Below, piece by piece: positions 1 through 7,314 of a stretch of DNA of 59,224 nucleotides. The notes under the pieces are model-generated. The model searched no databases. It saw only the letters and a program-made list of their open reading frames with translations, and was not told the origin of the DNA. Every line of letters begins with the position of its first letter. Position 1 is the stretch's first letter. The stretch covers positions 1 to 59,224 of the forward strand of contig JAFLTU010000010.1 of NCBI GenBank assembly GCA_022509125.1, in the 5' to 3' direction. The position numbers and the translations under genes are program-made. This DNA comes from Muribaculaceae bacterium (lineage in GTDB: Bacteria > Bacteroidota > Bacteroidia > Bacteroidales > Muribaculaceae).

Positions 1-40
1 TTTTTACCTTAAGATTTTTTACCTGTAGAAACTTATAAAG

Positions 41-74
41 AAGGGTGCGACCGATGAGGTTATCACCCTTTTTT
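41..74 (+). terminator. Probable intrinsic terminator hairpin at the left edge
   Basis: AAGGGTG at 41-47 pairs with CACCCTT at 64-70, and an inner GACC/GGTT helix sits inside. Six T residues follow on the plus strand (69-74). It lies just beyond the stop of the minus-strand cytidylyltransferase, so it may end that operon, a plus-strand gene outside the window, or both. The T run is better on the plus strand. Confidence 0.55.
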
Positions 75-110
75 GTGCGTAATATCAGTAGGGACATAGC
101 GTGCCATGTC

Positions 111-827
111 TCAGTCCATCCGGCCCTGTTCACCGTGGGTCTGAGCACATTTGAAAAGGGATTCGGCAAGAGCCCAGTCGTTCGGAGTGTCAAGGTCCAG
201 AGAGCGGGATGAAGGCATCTCGTAGAGAATTACTTTTTTAAATCGATTGATGGGTCTCTTAAGGAGCGAGGCCACGCTCATTACATACACTGCCCCGTTG
301 TATTCCCAAACTTTAGGGGCATCCTGACGTCGGGTGAATTCACCATCCCCTTTTGAAATTTTTAAAAATCCATCCCCGTCTTCCTCAAACAGATTATAAT
401 AGGGATTCGATTTAGAGAGACAGACGCTCACCACCATATCTATCCCGGGACGCCAGAGTTGAGTGGCCTTCTTTATGTCTTCCTCAGTCCTGAATGGCGA
501 TGTGGGTTGAAGAAGTATCACTCTGTCAAAATCAGTTCCCCGTCGATGAAACTCTTCTAAAACATGGATAATAACAGAATAAGTGGAAGCTGAATCGGAA
601 GCAAGTTCAAGAGGCCTCAGAAAAGGCGTCTCCACGTCATGCTTTCCGGCCTCCGCTGCAATATCCGGAGAATCAGTAGATACAAACACTACATCTCCAT
701 CAGAGGCACATTCGAGGGCCTGACGAACCGCTCTACTCACTAGAGACTCTCCACAAAATGGCTTTAGATTTTTTTGAGGTATGCCTTTTGAGCCCGAACG
801 AGCCGGAATAAGATAAAGTGTAGGCAT
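111..827 (-). CDS. Cytidylyltransferase family protein (CMP-sialic/nonulosonic acid synthetase-like)
   Basis: 238 aa. The N-terminus has the acylneuraminate cytidylyltransferase signature IPARSGSKGIPQKN (residues 7-20), the CTP-binding loop of NeuA/PtmB/LegF enzymes, followed by a nucleotidyltransferase fold with LLQPTSPFRTEEDI near residue 105. The family activates a nonulosonic acid or related sugar with CTP in the cytoplasm for surface glycan assembly. The ATG at 825-827 is the only reasonable start. It is the last visible gene of a minus-strand operon after a LegB-like dehydratase, which fits a legionaminic-acid-like or similar sugar. The spacer to that gene is made entirely of heptamer repeats. 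The precise sugar cannot be read from the sequence, and the rest of such a pathway is not in the window. Confidence 0.85.
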   Translation of the reverse strand: MPTLYLIPARSGSKGIPQKNLKPFCGESLVSRAVRQALECASDGDVVFVSTDSPDIAAEAGKHDVETPFLRPLELASDSASTYSVIIHVLEEFHRRGTDFDRVILLQPTSPFRTEEDIKKATQLWRPGIDMVVSVCLSKSNPYYNLFEEDGDGFLKISKGDGEFTRRQDAPKVWEYNGAVYVMSVASLLKRPINRFKKVILYEMPSSRSLDLDTPNDWALAESLFKCAQTHGEQGRMD

Positions 828-832
828 AGGGT

Positions 833-874
833 GTTCGTTATTCGTTGATCGTTATTCGTTGATCGTTGAGGGTT
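833..874. repeat. Heptamer array, six units of NNTCGTT type
   Basis: Read on the plus strand the units are GTTCGTT, ATTCGTT, GATCGTT, ATTCGTT, GATCGTT and GAGGGTT. The array begins 5 bp from the start codon of the cytidylyltransferase and runs into the second heptamer array (876-973). It is intercistronic, and no promoter is visible in it. Confidence 0.85.
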
Positions 875-875
875 A

Positions 876-973
876 CTTGGCACCTGGCACTCGGCACTCT
901 GCACTCGGCTCTTAGCACTTGGCACTCGGCACTCAGCACCCGGCACTCAGCACTCGGCACTCTGCACTCTGCA
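876..973. repeat. Heptamer array, 14 units of CTCGGCA type
   Basis: Fourteen contiguous 7-bp units (plus-strand consensus CTCGGCA; minus-strand TGCCGAG) fill 98 bp exactly. The array abuts the TAG stop of the upstream gene at 974-976. Units vary mostly at positions 2 to 4 and 7. Open reading frames through it give only the periodic pattern SAECRVP and are not genes. Related arrays lie at 23453-23490 and upstream of rtcB. Confidence 0.9.
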
Positions 974-1954
974 CTATTTATTATAGATAAGGGGCTTAAA
1001 CTTAGAGAGGTTTTCGGGTCGGCAGATCCAAGCGATTGTTTTTTCAAGACCCTCGCGAAGTGAAACCTCAGGTCGCCAGGGGGTGAGCCTGGTAATGAGC
1101 GAATTGTCGCCCAAAAGACGGAACACCTCGCTTTTAGAAGGACGCAGACGCTGAGGGTCTGTCACCCATTCCACCTTTGCATCCATGATATCTGCAATTG
1201 TGTGGAGAACCTCCTCCATACTGACCTCCTTTCCTGTTGCAATGTTGATTTCCAAACCTTTTGTCGCCGGAGCTTCGGCTATTTCGGCGAATCCGCGGGC
1301 CGTGTCAGTGACATAATTGAAATCGCGAGTCGGCGTCAAGTCTCCCACTTTTATTTCCTTCACGCCGGAGGCAATTTGAGTGATTATTGTGGGGATAATA
1401 GCCCGAGCGCTCTGACGGGGCCCATAAGTATTGAAGGGCCGCACTACGGTTACGTCGAGATCGAAAGCATTGTGGAAACTCAGGGCTATGGCATCTGCTC
1501 CGATTTTAGTGGCCGAATAAGGGCTTTGCGGCTGCTTGGGATGCTTCTCATCTATGGGCACATATCTGGCTGTTCCGTAAACCTCTGAAGTTGAGGTCAC
1601 GAGCACCCGCTGATTTCCATGATCTTTAGCCGCCTGGCAGATATTGAGCGTCCCCTTGATGTTAGTGTCTACATAGGAATCAGGGGCAATATAACTGTAA
1701 GGGATTGCTATCAAGGCTGCCAGATGGAAGACTGTGTCGGCGCCTTCTGTGAAGCGTCGGCAAAATTCCGGGTCACGCACATCACCGGTCCATACATCGA
1801 GATCCTCTCGGGGTGCTATTTCTTCGAGCCATCCCCAGTTATTGAAGGAATTATATTGGGCAAGAGCCCTGACACGGCAACCCCGGCTGAGAAGCTCCTC
1901 TACGAGATGGCTTCCGATAAAACCGTCGGCACCGGTGACCGCTACATTTTTCAT
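974..1954 (-). CDS. NAD-dependent sugar-nucleotide epimerase/dehydratase, LegB-like
   Basis: 326 aa extended short-chain dehydrogenase. It shows the dinucleotide motif TGADGFIGSHL near residue 7 and the catalytic YSATK (Y-x3-K) near residue 148. The stretch YNSFNNWGWLEE near residue 34 is typical of the dehydratases that start legionaminic-acid-type pathways (LegB, acting on a nucleotide-GlcNAc). It starts 2 bp after the stop of the GlsB-like gene, so the two are co-translated. It is followed directly by a heptamer array that begins at its TAG stop and then by a cytidylyltransferase. The role in making an activated surface sugar is inferred from family and neighbours; substrate is uncertain. 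Confidence 0.85.
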   Translation of the reverse strand: MKNVAVTGADGFIGSHLVEELLSRGCRVRALAQYNSFNNWGWLEEIAPREDLDVWTGDVRDPEFCRRFTEGADTVFHLAALIAIPYSYIAPDSYVDTNIKGTLNICQAAKDHGNQRVLVTSTSEVYGTARYVPIDEKHPKQPQSPYSATKIGADAIALSFHNAFDLDVTVVRPFNTYGPRQSARAIIPTIITQIASGVKEIKVGDLTPTRDFNYVTDTARGFAEIAEAPATKGLEINIATGKEVSMEEVLHTIADIMDAKVEWVTDPQRLRPSKSEVFRLLGDNSLITRLTPWRPEVSLREGLEKTIAWICRPENLSKFKPLIYNK

Positions 1955-1956
1955 GA

Positions 1957-2901
1957 TTATTTAACGAAACAATATTCCCCCGGATTAAAGGAATGGATGT
2001 GGCGCCTTTTCTTCTCTTCGAAAATCTCTGAAATTTTGAAAAATATGCCCGTCTCCTCCACTTCACCAAACTCATGGTTTAGAGCTGTGCCAAAGACTTT
2101 CATAGTGGGAGATAACGACATATAGGCATTGACTAAAGGGGGAATGTTACGCCCCAGGGAACGCACCTTCTGATTAAGTATCTTGTAGTCTTGTCGGAAA
2201 TCCTTACCATCGAACAGGTTTTGTATATCACTCGATTTCCCGGCAGTGGGGAGTTCGTCGATGGGCCACACGAGTCGCTCATCGTCGTGGAAATATTTAT
2301 GAAGGAATCCCAGAATTATGTCTCGAGCCTCGTTGCCAAACGAGGGATACATTGTAACCTTCCCAAAGAGATATTTGATCTGAGGATAAACCACCGTGAG
2401 TGCCCCGAGGCCGTCCCAAAGATTGTCGAGCACATATATTGCCTTCGAGTTGGAGCGGGTGCTCTGATAGTCAACCGACACGAAGGAGCGGCCGAGTTCA
2501 AGAGTGTTGGGAAGAAAATCTTTTAGAAACTTGGGGGAAAAACCAAACAGATGGGAAGTGGCAATATTGGGGGCATTGTCTTTCATCCTGATGTCTTCAC
2601 CGAGGATGAATCTATAGCCACCTACTATTTCACGGTCTTCCGGATCCCAAACTATTAACTGTCGGCAGGGTGGTTGCATCGTGTCGAACTCGTCGATATC
2701 ACACTCTTTGCCTGTGCCTCCGCCAGCATCGCGGAAGGCTATTTCTCGCAGCCTTCCTATTTCCCGCATAGTGTTGGGAGCGTTAAAAGCATCCACAACA
2801 TAGACCTCGTTGACCCCTTTGTTTGCTTTACGAAGCAGTCGCTCAGGAGTCAATTCATTGATAATCAATTCTCTATCTATAGGCGCTATGATAGGTTGCA
2901 T
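1957..2901 (-). CDS. glsB: GlsB-like glycine-lipid N-acyltransferase (GNAT fold)
   Basis: 314 aa from the ATG at 2899-2901. An extension to 2937 would need a TTG and would leave almost no leader after the promoter at 2956-2986. The protein resembles the Bacteroides N-acyltransferase GlsB, which puts a 3-hydroxy fatty acid on glycine as the first step of glycine (commendamide-type) lipid synthesis. Supporting stretches are IIAPIDRELIINELTPERLL at the N-terminus, MREIGRLREIAFRDAGGGTG near residue 45 and QLIVWDPEDREIVGGYRF near residue 80. The partner O-acyltransferase GlsA, usually adjacent in Bacteroides, is not next to it here; sugar-nucleotide genes follow instead. Family recognition is from memory of conserved motifs. 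Confidence 0.8.
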   Translation of the reverse strand: MQPIIAPIDRELIINELTPERLLRKANKGVNEVYVVDAFNAPNTMREIGRLREIAFRDAGGGTGKECDIDEFDTMQPPCRQLIVWDPEDREIVGGYRFILGEDIRMKDNAPNIATSHLFGFSPKFLKDFLPNTLELGRSFVSVDYQSTRSNSKAIYVLDNLWDGLGALTVVYPQIKYLFGKVTMYPSFGNEARDIILGFLHKYFHDDERLVWPIDELPTAGKSSDIQNLFDGKDFRQDYKILNQKVRSLGRNIPPLVNAYMSLSPTMKVFGTALNHEFGEVEETGIFFKISEIFEEKKRRHIHSFNPGEYCFVK

Positions 2902-2955
2902 TGAAGGGCTACAAAAAATTTCCTTGTTTATTTGCAAATTTTATGTGAATAGTTG

Positions 2956-2986
2956 CAAATTTAAAGAAAATTTGAGTTTAGACAAA
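2956..2986 (-). promoter_or_regulatory. Bacteroidetes-type promoter of the glsB operon
   Basis: On the minus strand a TTTG at 2986-2983 is followed after 19 bases by TAAATTTG at 2963-2956, a full match to TAnnTTTG. The predicted transcript begins near 2952-2949, about 50 bases before the ATG at 2901, which supports that start. Confidence 0.7.
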
Positions 2987-3004
2987 AATAGAGCCGGTAA
3001 TTAC

Positions 3005-3012
3005 TACGTTTG
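3005..3012 (+). promoter_or_regulatory. Possible -7 box of the DUF1573 genes
   Basis: TACGTTTG matches TAnnTTTG in the divergent spacer, about 130 bases before the first DUF1573 start. No TTTG is seen at the right upstream distance. Confidence 0.35.
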
Positions 3013-3144
3013 TAAGTTGAGAGATGAATTTTTGTCACTGAGAATTAGAAGCTTTGACTAATAACTCTTTTTAATGATCATCCCATTAACCGATGTCTAC
3101 GCAAGACAAAATTAAACTCATTAAAGATGCATAAAATATTAAAT

Positions 3145-3534
3145 ATGAAGAAGTTAGGTATTTTAATACTGTTGGCCTTTATAAGCCTCTTTTCAATTCA
3201 GGCTGCCGACAAGACCAAAGGGAAGATAAGTTTTGAACAGACCACCTGGGATTTCGGCAATATCCGGGAAGATGGAGGGAAAGTGACCCATGAGTTCATC
3301 TTCGTCAACGAAGGCAGCGAACCTCTGAAAATCACAAGCGCAAAAGCCGAATGTGGCTGCACAGTGCCTGAATTCCCCAAAGGAGAAATAGCGCCGGGTC
3401 AGAAGGGTGTCATTAAGGTGACATATAATCCTTTAGGTCGACCCGGAGGCTTCACAAAAGTTGTGAGAGTCAGAGCCACCGGCAATCCAGGGAAAATCAA
3501 TCTGAAAATCAGGGGTACAGTCCTGCCCAAGTGA
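3145..3534 (+). CDS. Secreted DUF1573 domain protein (short form)
   Basis: 129 aa from the ATG at 3145; another ATG at 3127 would add six residues, but 3145 gives the usual MKK signal-peptide start. Residues 1-20 form a signal peptide (hydrophobic LGILILLAFISLFSIQA). The rest is one DUF1573 Ig-like domain: FEQTTWDFGNI, then CGCTVPEFPKGEIAPG with the family CGC-T motif, then VRATGNPGKINLKIRG. Such small periplasmic or surface proteins are abundant in Bacteroidetes and have no agreed function. A second DUF1573 gene follows 23 bp downstream and the pair is probably co-transcribed. Confidence 0.85.
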   Translation: MKKLGILILLAFISLFSIQAADKTKGKISFEQTTWDFGNIREDGGKVTHEFIFVNEGSEPLKITSAKAECGCTVPEFPKGEIAPGQKGVIKVTYNPLGRPGGFTKVVRVRATGNPGKINLKIRGTVLPK

Positions 3535-3557
3535 GAAATTGAGAAAAAAAATCCATT

Positions 3558-4286
3558 ATGCAAATGGCTATCGAAAAGAAATTACTACCTATCTTTTTGC
3601 TCTTTCTTTTTCTCCCGGCTACCGTTCTTGGGAAGACTGACGCTTCGTGGACAGCCATAGACCATGATTTCGGACTTATAAAGGAGACAGACGGGCCTAA
3701 AAAGGTGGAATTCAAATTCTACAACAAAGGACGAAAGGATATCCGCATCACTGATGTCAGGCCCTCTTGCGGCTGCACAGCCATTAACTACACCGAAGGG
3801 AAAATCAAGAAGGGAGAGACAGGAAGCGTCACCATCACATTCGACCCCGAGGAACGACCCGGAAAATTCCGAAAAACCGTTGCAATCTATCTTAATGATG
3901 AGAATCCGATAGAACTCTCCATCCAAGGAACGGTCATGGCATCTCCGGAAACCCTCAAGCTCTTTTTCCCAAACGGGTCAGGCAATATTCGTTTCGACAC
4001 AGACACCTTGCGTTTCGGAGAACTTAAACGGGGTCTCAAGCGGAGAGAATTTATCGATATATATAACGCGGGTTCAAATCCGGTCAGCCCTCATTTCAAT
4101 AGCGACAGCAATGCCTTGATATTTGAACTCAGCCAACCTGAAATACCTCCCGGAGAAACGGCTACCCTAACAGTTTATCTCGACTCGAGAAATGTCATGT
4201 GGTTGGGAGATAAAATGCTGAAAATTTCGGGATCCTGGAAAGAAGGCGGGATTGAAATTCCCGTCACCATGACACTTACCCCATAA
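3558..4286 (+). CDS. Secreted DUF1573 domain protein (long form)
   Basis: 242 aa with an N-terminal signal peptide ending near ATVLGKTDA. The first domain (about residues 30-130) is DUF1573, with DHDFGLIKE, PSCGCTAINY and GTVMASPE. A second Ig-like region (about 140-242) has RFDTDTLRFGELKRG and ends in PVTMTLTP; it looks like a degenerate DUF1573 copy without the CGC motif. It lies 23 bp after the shorter DUF1573 gene and 52 bp before meaB, which has its own promoter box. Function unknown. Confidence 0.85.
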   Translation: MQMAIEKKLLPIFLLFLFLPATVLGKTDASWTAIDHDFGLIKETDGPKKVEFKFYNKGRKDIRITDVRPSCGCTAINYTEGKIKKGETGSVTITFDPEERPGKFRKTVAIYLNDENPIELSIQGTVMASPETLKLFFPNGSGNIRFDTDTLRFGELKRGLKRREFIDIYNAGSNPVSPHFNSDSNALIFELSQPEIPPGETATLTVYLDSRNVMWLGDKMLKISGSWKEGGIEIPVTMTLTP

Positions 4287-4326
4287 GACCCCAATTTTCT
4301 CCCCTTTTCCATACAAAATTTTTGTT

Positions 4327-4334
4327 TAAATTTG
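4327..4334 (+). promoter_or_regulatory. -7 box of meaB; implies a leaderless transcript
   Basis: TAAATTTG is a perfect TAnnTTTG. Only four bases (CATT) separate it from the ATG of meaB at 4339, so a start site at the usual distance would fall on or just before the A of the start codon. No clean TTTG is visible about 20 bases upstream. Confidence 0.6.
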
Positions 4335-4338
4335 CATT

Positions 4339-5445
4339 ATGGAACATCCTGAAAACGACAGTCAGTATAAAGGCCTTCAGGTGAATGCCGGAGTGATCTC
4401 TCAACCGGTCACCAATCCCTATAAGCGTCATCGGAGGGCAGTGGCCCCCTCGTTGAGTGTCAACGACTATGTGGAGGGTATCCTCAAAGGGGATGTCAGC
4501 ATATTGGGGAGAGCGGTCACCCTTGTTGAAAGCACAGCCGACCAACACCAAGCCCTGGCCCAGGAGGTGATCGAGAAATGTCTACCCTATTCGGGAAATT
4601 CACGTCGCATCGGCATAACGGGAGTTCCCGGAGCGGGGAAATCCACTTCCATTGATGTTTTTGGTCTCCATGTGCTCCGCAATGGAGGAAAACTCGCCGT
4701 CTTGGCAATCGACCCCAGCAGCGAGCGCTCCAAGGGGAGCATCCTGGGAGATAAAACCCGAATGGAAAAACTCTCTTTAGAGAAAAACGCCTTCATAAGG
4801 CCTTCCCCCTCGGCCGGTTCATTAGGCGGTGTGGCCCGAAAGACAAGGGAGACAATTGTGCTTTGTGAAGCTGCCGGCTATGATAATATCTTCGTTGAGA
4901 CGGTGGGTGTGGGCCAAAGCGAGACGGCTGTCCATTCAATGGTGGATTTCTTTTTGCTTATCCAGCTTGCCGGCACAGGTGACGAGCTGCAGGGGATTAA
5001 ACGAGGCATCATGGAAATGGCCGACGGAATAGTCATCAATAAGGCCGACGGCGACAACATCGAGCGAGCCAAACTCGCAGCCTCCCAATTCCGCAACGCA
5101 CTTTTTCTCTTCCCTCCCTCGCCAAGCAAATGGAAACCGGAGGTGATCACATATAGCGGTTATTATGAATTGGGCATCGACCTTGTCTGGGATATGATCG
5201 ACCGTTATTTCGATTTTGTGAAAAAGACGGGCTATTTCGAACGCAAGCGCAATGAGCAAGCCAAATATTGGATGATGGAGACCATCGACGAGCAGCTGAG
5301 AAATCACTTCTATAGCATCCCGGAAGTGAGAGCCCTTTTGCAACAGAAGGAACTAAGAGTTCTCAACAACGAGCAGTCGTCGTTTACCGCGGCACGCGAC
5401 GTCTTGAATTGTTATTTTGATAAAATAAAGGGGAATGGCAAATAA
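4339..5445 (+). CDS. meaB: Methylmalonyl-CoA mutase-associated GTPase MeaB
   Basis: 368 aa G3E-type P-loop GTPase. The Walker A GVPGAGKS lies near residue 95, followed by AIDPSSERSKGSILGDKTRM, the switch and metal region ETVGVGQSE near 190, and the guanine-specificity motif NKAD near 230. MeaB protects and reloads the B12-dependent methylmalonyl-CoA mutase in the propionate/succinate pathway, which Bacteroidales use widely. The mutase genes are not in the window. The stop overlaps the start of the acyl-CoA ligase by 11 bp, so the two are translationally coupled. A promoter box four bases before the ATG suggests a leaderless mRNA. Confidence 0.93.
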   Translation: MEHPENDSQYKGLQVNAGVISQPVTNPYKRHRRAVAPSLSVNDYVEGILKGDVSILGRAVTLVESTADQHQALAQEVIEKCLPYSGNSRRIGITGVPGAGKSTSIDVFGLHVLRNGGKLAVLAIDPSSERSKGSILGDKTRMEKLSLEKNAFIRPSPSAGSLGGVARKTRETIVLCEAAGYDNIFVETVGVGQSETAVHSMVDFFLLIQLAGTGDELQGIKRGIMEMADGIVINKADGDNIERAKLAASQFRNALFLFPPSPSKWKPEVITYSGYYELGIDLVWDMIDRYFDFVKKTGYFERKRNEQAKYWMMETIDEQLRNHFYSIPEVRALLQQKELRVLNNEQSSFTAARDVLNCYFDKIKGNGK

Positions 5446-7249
5446 GCTTTGTGAGATAGTGGGGGCCAACGCCCGGGAAATGGGTCCAAAGGAGGCCTAT
5501 CGTTTTTGTTGGCGAAAGGATGGAGAATGGCTCTCAACCTCCTGGGAGGAATTCAACTCCCAGATTGATGTGGCTGCCCGCGTCTTTCCTCAGCTTGGGC
5601 TGCTGGAAAAAGACACAGTAGCTATTTGTTCACCCAACACGCCTCAGATTTTGATTTGCGAACTCGGGGCATTTAAAAACAGGCTGGCCGTTATCCCCGT
5701 GTATGCTTCCTCTTCGCAAGAGCAGTTTGACTTCATCATAGGAAATGGCGAAGCAAAGGTGGTGTTCGTCGGAGATTCCCATCAATATCCCCTGGCTTAT
5801 AATTACTGGAAGAAACATCCGGAGAGGCTGGCAAAAATCGTGGTCTTCAAAAACGACAATCTTGAGCTTGAAAAAGACGATACTGTCTCGATCTACTGGG
5901 ATGATTTCCTGCGCCTCGGCATGGAGGCTCCGGAAGAAATAAGAAAAGAGGTGGCCCGGCGCACGTCGGAAGGGTTACCCGAAGATATGGCCACATTGAT
6001 TTATACATCCGGAACCACCGGGGAACCCAAAGGAGTGGCAATCACCCATGCCAACTACGATGCATGCATTGCAGCTCATCTGGAATTGCTTACCCAGGTT
6101 GATTCCTCCGACCTCTCAATGGCTTTCCTTCCGATGAGCCATATTCTGGAGAAAGCCTGGTGTTTTTTCTGCATCACCAAAGGCATCCCGATAGCCGTAA
6201 ATTATGACCCGAGGGTAATTCAAGACACAATCCACACCGTTCACCCCAATATCATGTGTTGCGTGCCCCGCTTCTGGGAGAAGGTCTATGCGGGGGTGAA
6301 AGAAAAAATCGAGAAAATGGGACGATTGCAACGCACCATGGTCAGAAGGGCTATCAAATGTGGAGAGAAACGCAATCTCCACTATATGCGTCTTGGCAAA
6401 AAAGTGCCGGCCATGCTCGAGCGGGAATATCGTTTCTGGGATGCCCGGATTTTTAGTAAGGTGAAGAAGGCCATAGGAATCCCCAATCCAAATTTCTTTC
6501 CCACAGCCGGCGCTCCTTTAAGCGACCGAATCGTGGAATTCATGAGAGCAATCGGGATAGATGTTTTGATAGGCTATGGTCTTAGCGAAACCACAGCAAC
6601 CGTGAGCTTCTATCCTACTAAAGATTATGAAATCGGCACAGTAGGTGTGCCCCTCCCGGGACTCGAAGTCAAAATAGACAAAAACGGAGAAATCCTTGTG
6701 AAGGGAGAAACCGTAACGCCCGGATACTACAAGAATCCGGAGGCAAATGAAAAGGCCTTCACCTCCGACGGTTTTTTCCGCACCGGGGATGCAGGATATT
6801 TCACTCGCAACGGAGCCTTGGTGCTTACCGAAAGAGTGAAAGACCTATTCAAGACCTCCAACGGGAAATATATTGCTCCACAAATGCTTGAAAGCCGCCT
6901 TGCGGAAAATAAATATATCGATGAAGTAGCTGTCATAGGCGACCAACGAAAATATGTCACGGCTTTGGTGGTGCCTAACCTCTCCCAGTTGCGCCGTTGG
7001 GCTCAAAACCAAGGCATTGAAGACTTAGGTGCTGAAAGCCTTGCCAAAAACCCGGCAGCCGTGGAGTTTATTCTCTCGGAAATCAACAAAGTGCAGGAAG
7101 AAGTGGCCGATTATGAAAAAATCAAGAAAATCACCCTTCTGCCCCATCACTTCTCAATAATGAACGGCGAAGTCACCAATACTATGAAAGTGCGTCGTCC
7201 CGTTGTGGCAAAAAGATACAAAGACGAAATCGAAGCCATGTATGATTGA
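5435..7249 (+). CDS. Long-chain acyl-CoA ligase (AMP-forming)
   Basis: 604 aa member of the ANL adenylate-forming superfamily, full length for bacterial long-chain fatty acyl-CoA synthetases. Motifs: the AMP-binding P-loop YTSGTTGEPKG near residue 190, GYGLSETTATVS near 380, RTGDAGYF near 448 and the hinge region LTERVKDLFKTSNGKYIAPQ near 468. It would activate a fatty acid with ATP and CoA on the cytoplasmic side. It overlaps the 3' end of meaB by 11 bp. Exact chain-length preference cannot be read from sequence. Confidence 0.9.
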   Translation: MANKLCEIVGANAREMGPKEAYRFCWRKDGEWLSTSWEEFNSQIDVAARVFPQLGLLEKDTVAICSPNTPQILICELGAFKNRLAVIPVYASSSQEQFDFIIGNGEAKVVFVGDSHQYPLAYNYWKKHPERLAKIVVFKNDNLELEKDDTVSIYWDDFLRLGMEAPEEIRKEVARRTSEGLPEDMATLIYTSGTTGEPKGVAITHANYDACIAAHLELLTQVDSSDLSMAFLPMSHILEKAWCFFCITKGIPIAVNYDPRVIQDTIHTVHPNIMCCVPRFWEKVYAGVKEKIEKMGRLQRTMVRRAIKCGEKRNLHYMRLGKKVPAMLEREYRFWDARIFSKVKKAIGIPNPNFFPTAGAPLSDRIVEFMRAIGIDVLIGYGLSETTATVSFYPTKDYEIGTVGVPLPGLEVKIDKNGEILVKGETVTPGYYKNPEANEKAFTSDGFFRTGDAGYFTRNGALVLTERVKDLFKTSNGKYIAPQMLESRLAENKYIDEVAVIGDQRKYVTALVVPNLSQLRRWAQNQGIEDLGAESLAKNPAAVEFILSEINKVQEEVADYEKIKKITLLPHHFSIMNGEVTNTMKVRRPVVAKRYKDEIEAMYD

Positions 7250-7314
7250 TAGGGAGTTGGGAAGGGAAGTTTGAGTAATTTAAATTTATGCATAAAGCAT
7301 TATAACAGGCAACG

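Noticed and set aside
876..973. CRISPR array
   Set aside because: Units are 7 bp with no spacers, and no cas genes are nearby.
764..1063. Several open frames on both strands through the heptamer arrays (translations such as SAECRVPSAE or HSALGTLHSAL)
   Set aside because: They are periodic translations of 7-bp DNA repeats in all frames, overlap real genes, and show no codon bias.
1202..2125. Plus-strand frames of 128 and 168 aa opposite the LegB-like and GlsB-like genes
   Set aside because: They are antisense shadows of well-supported minus-strand genes and show no domain features.
2899..2937. Longer start for the GlsB-like gene
   Set aside because: The codon at 2935-2937 is TTG and lies almost at the predicted transcription start; the ATG at 2901 matches the family start.
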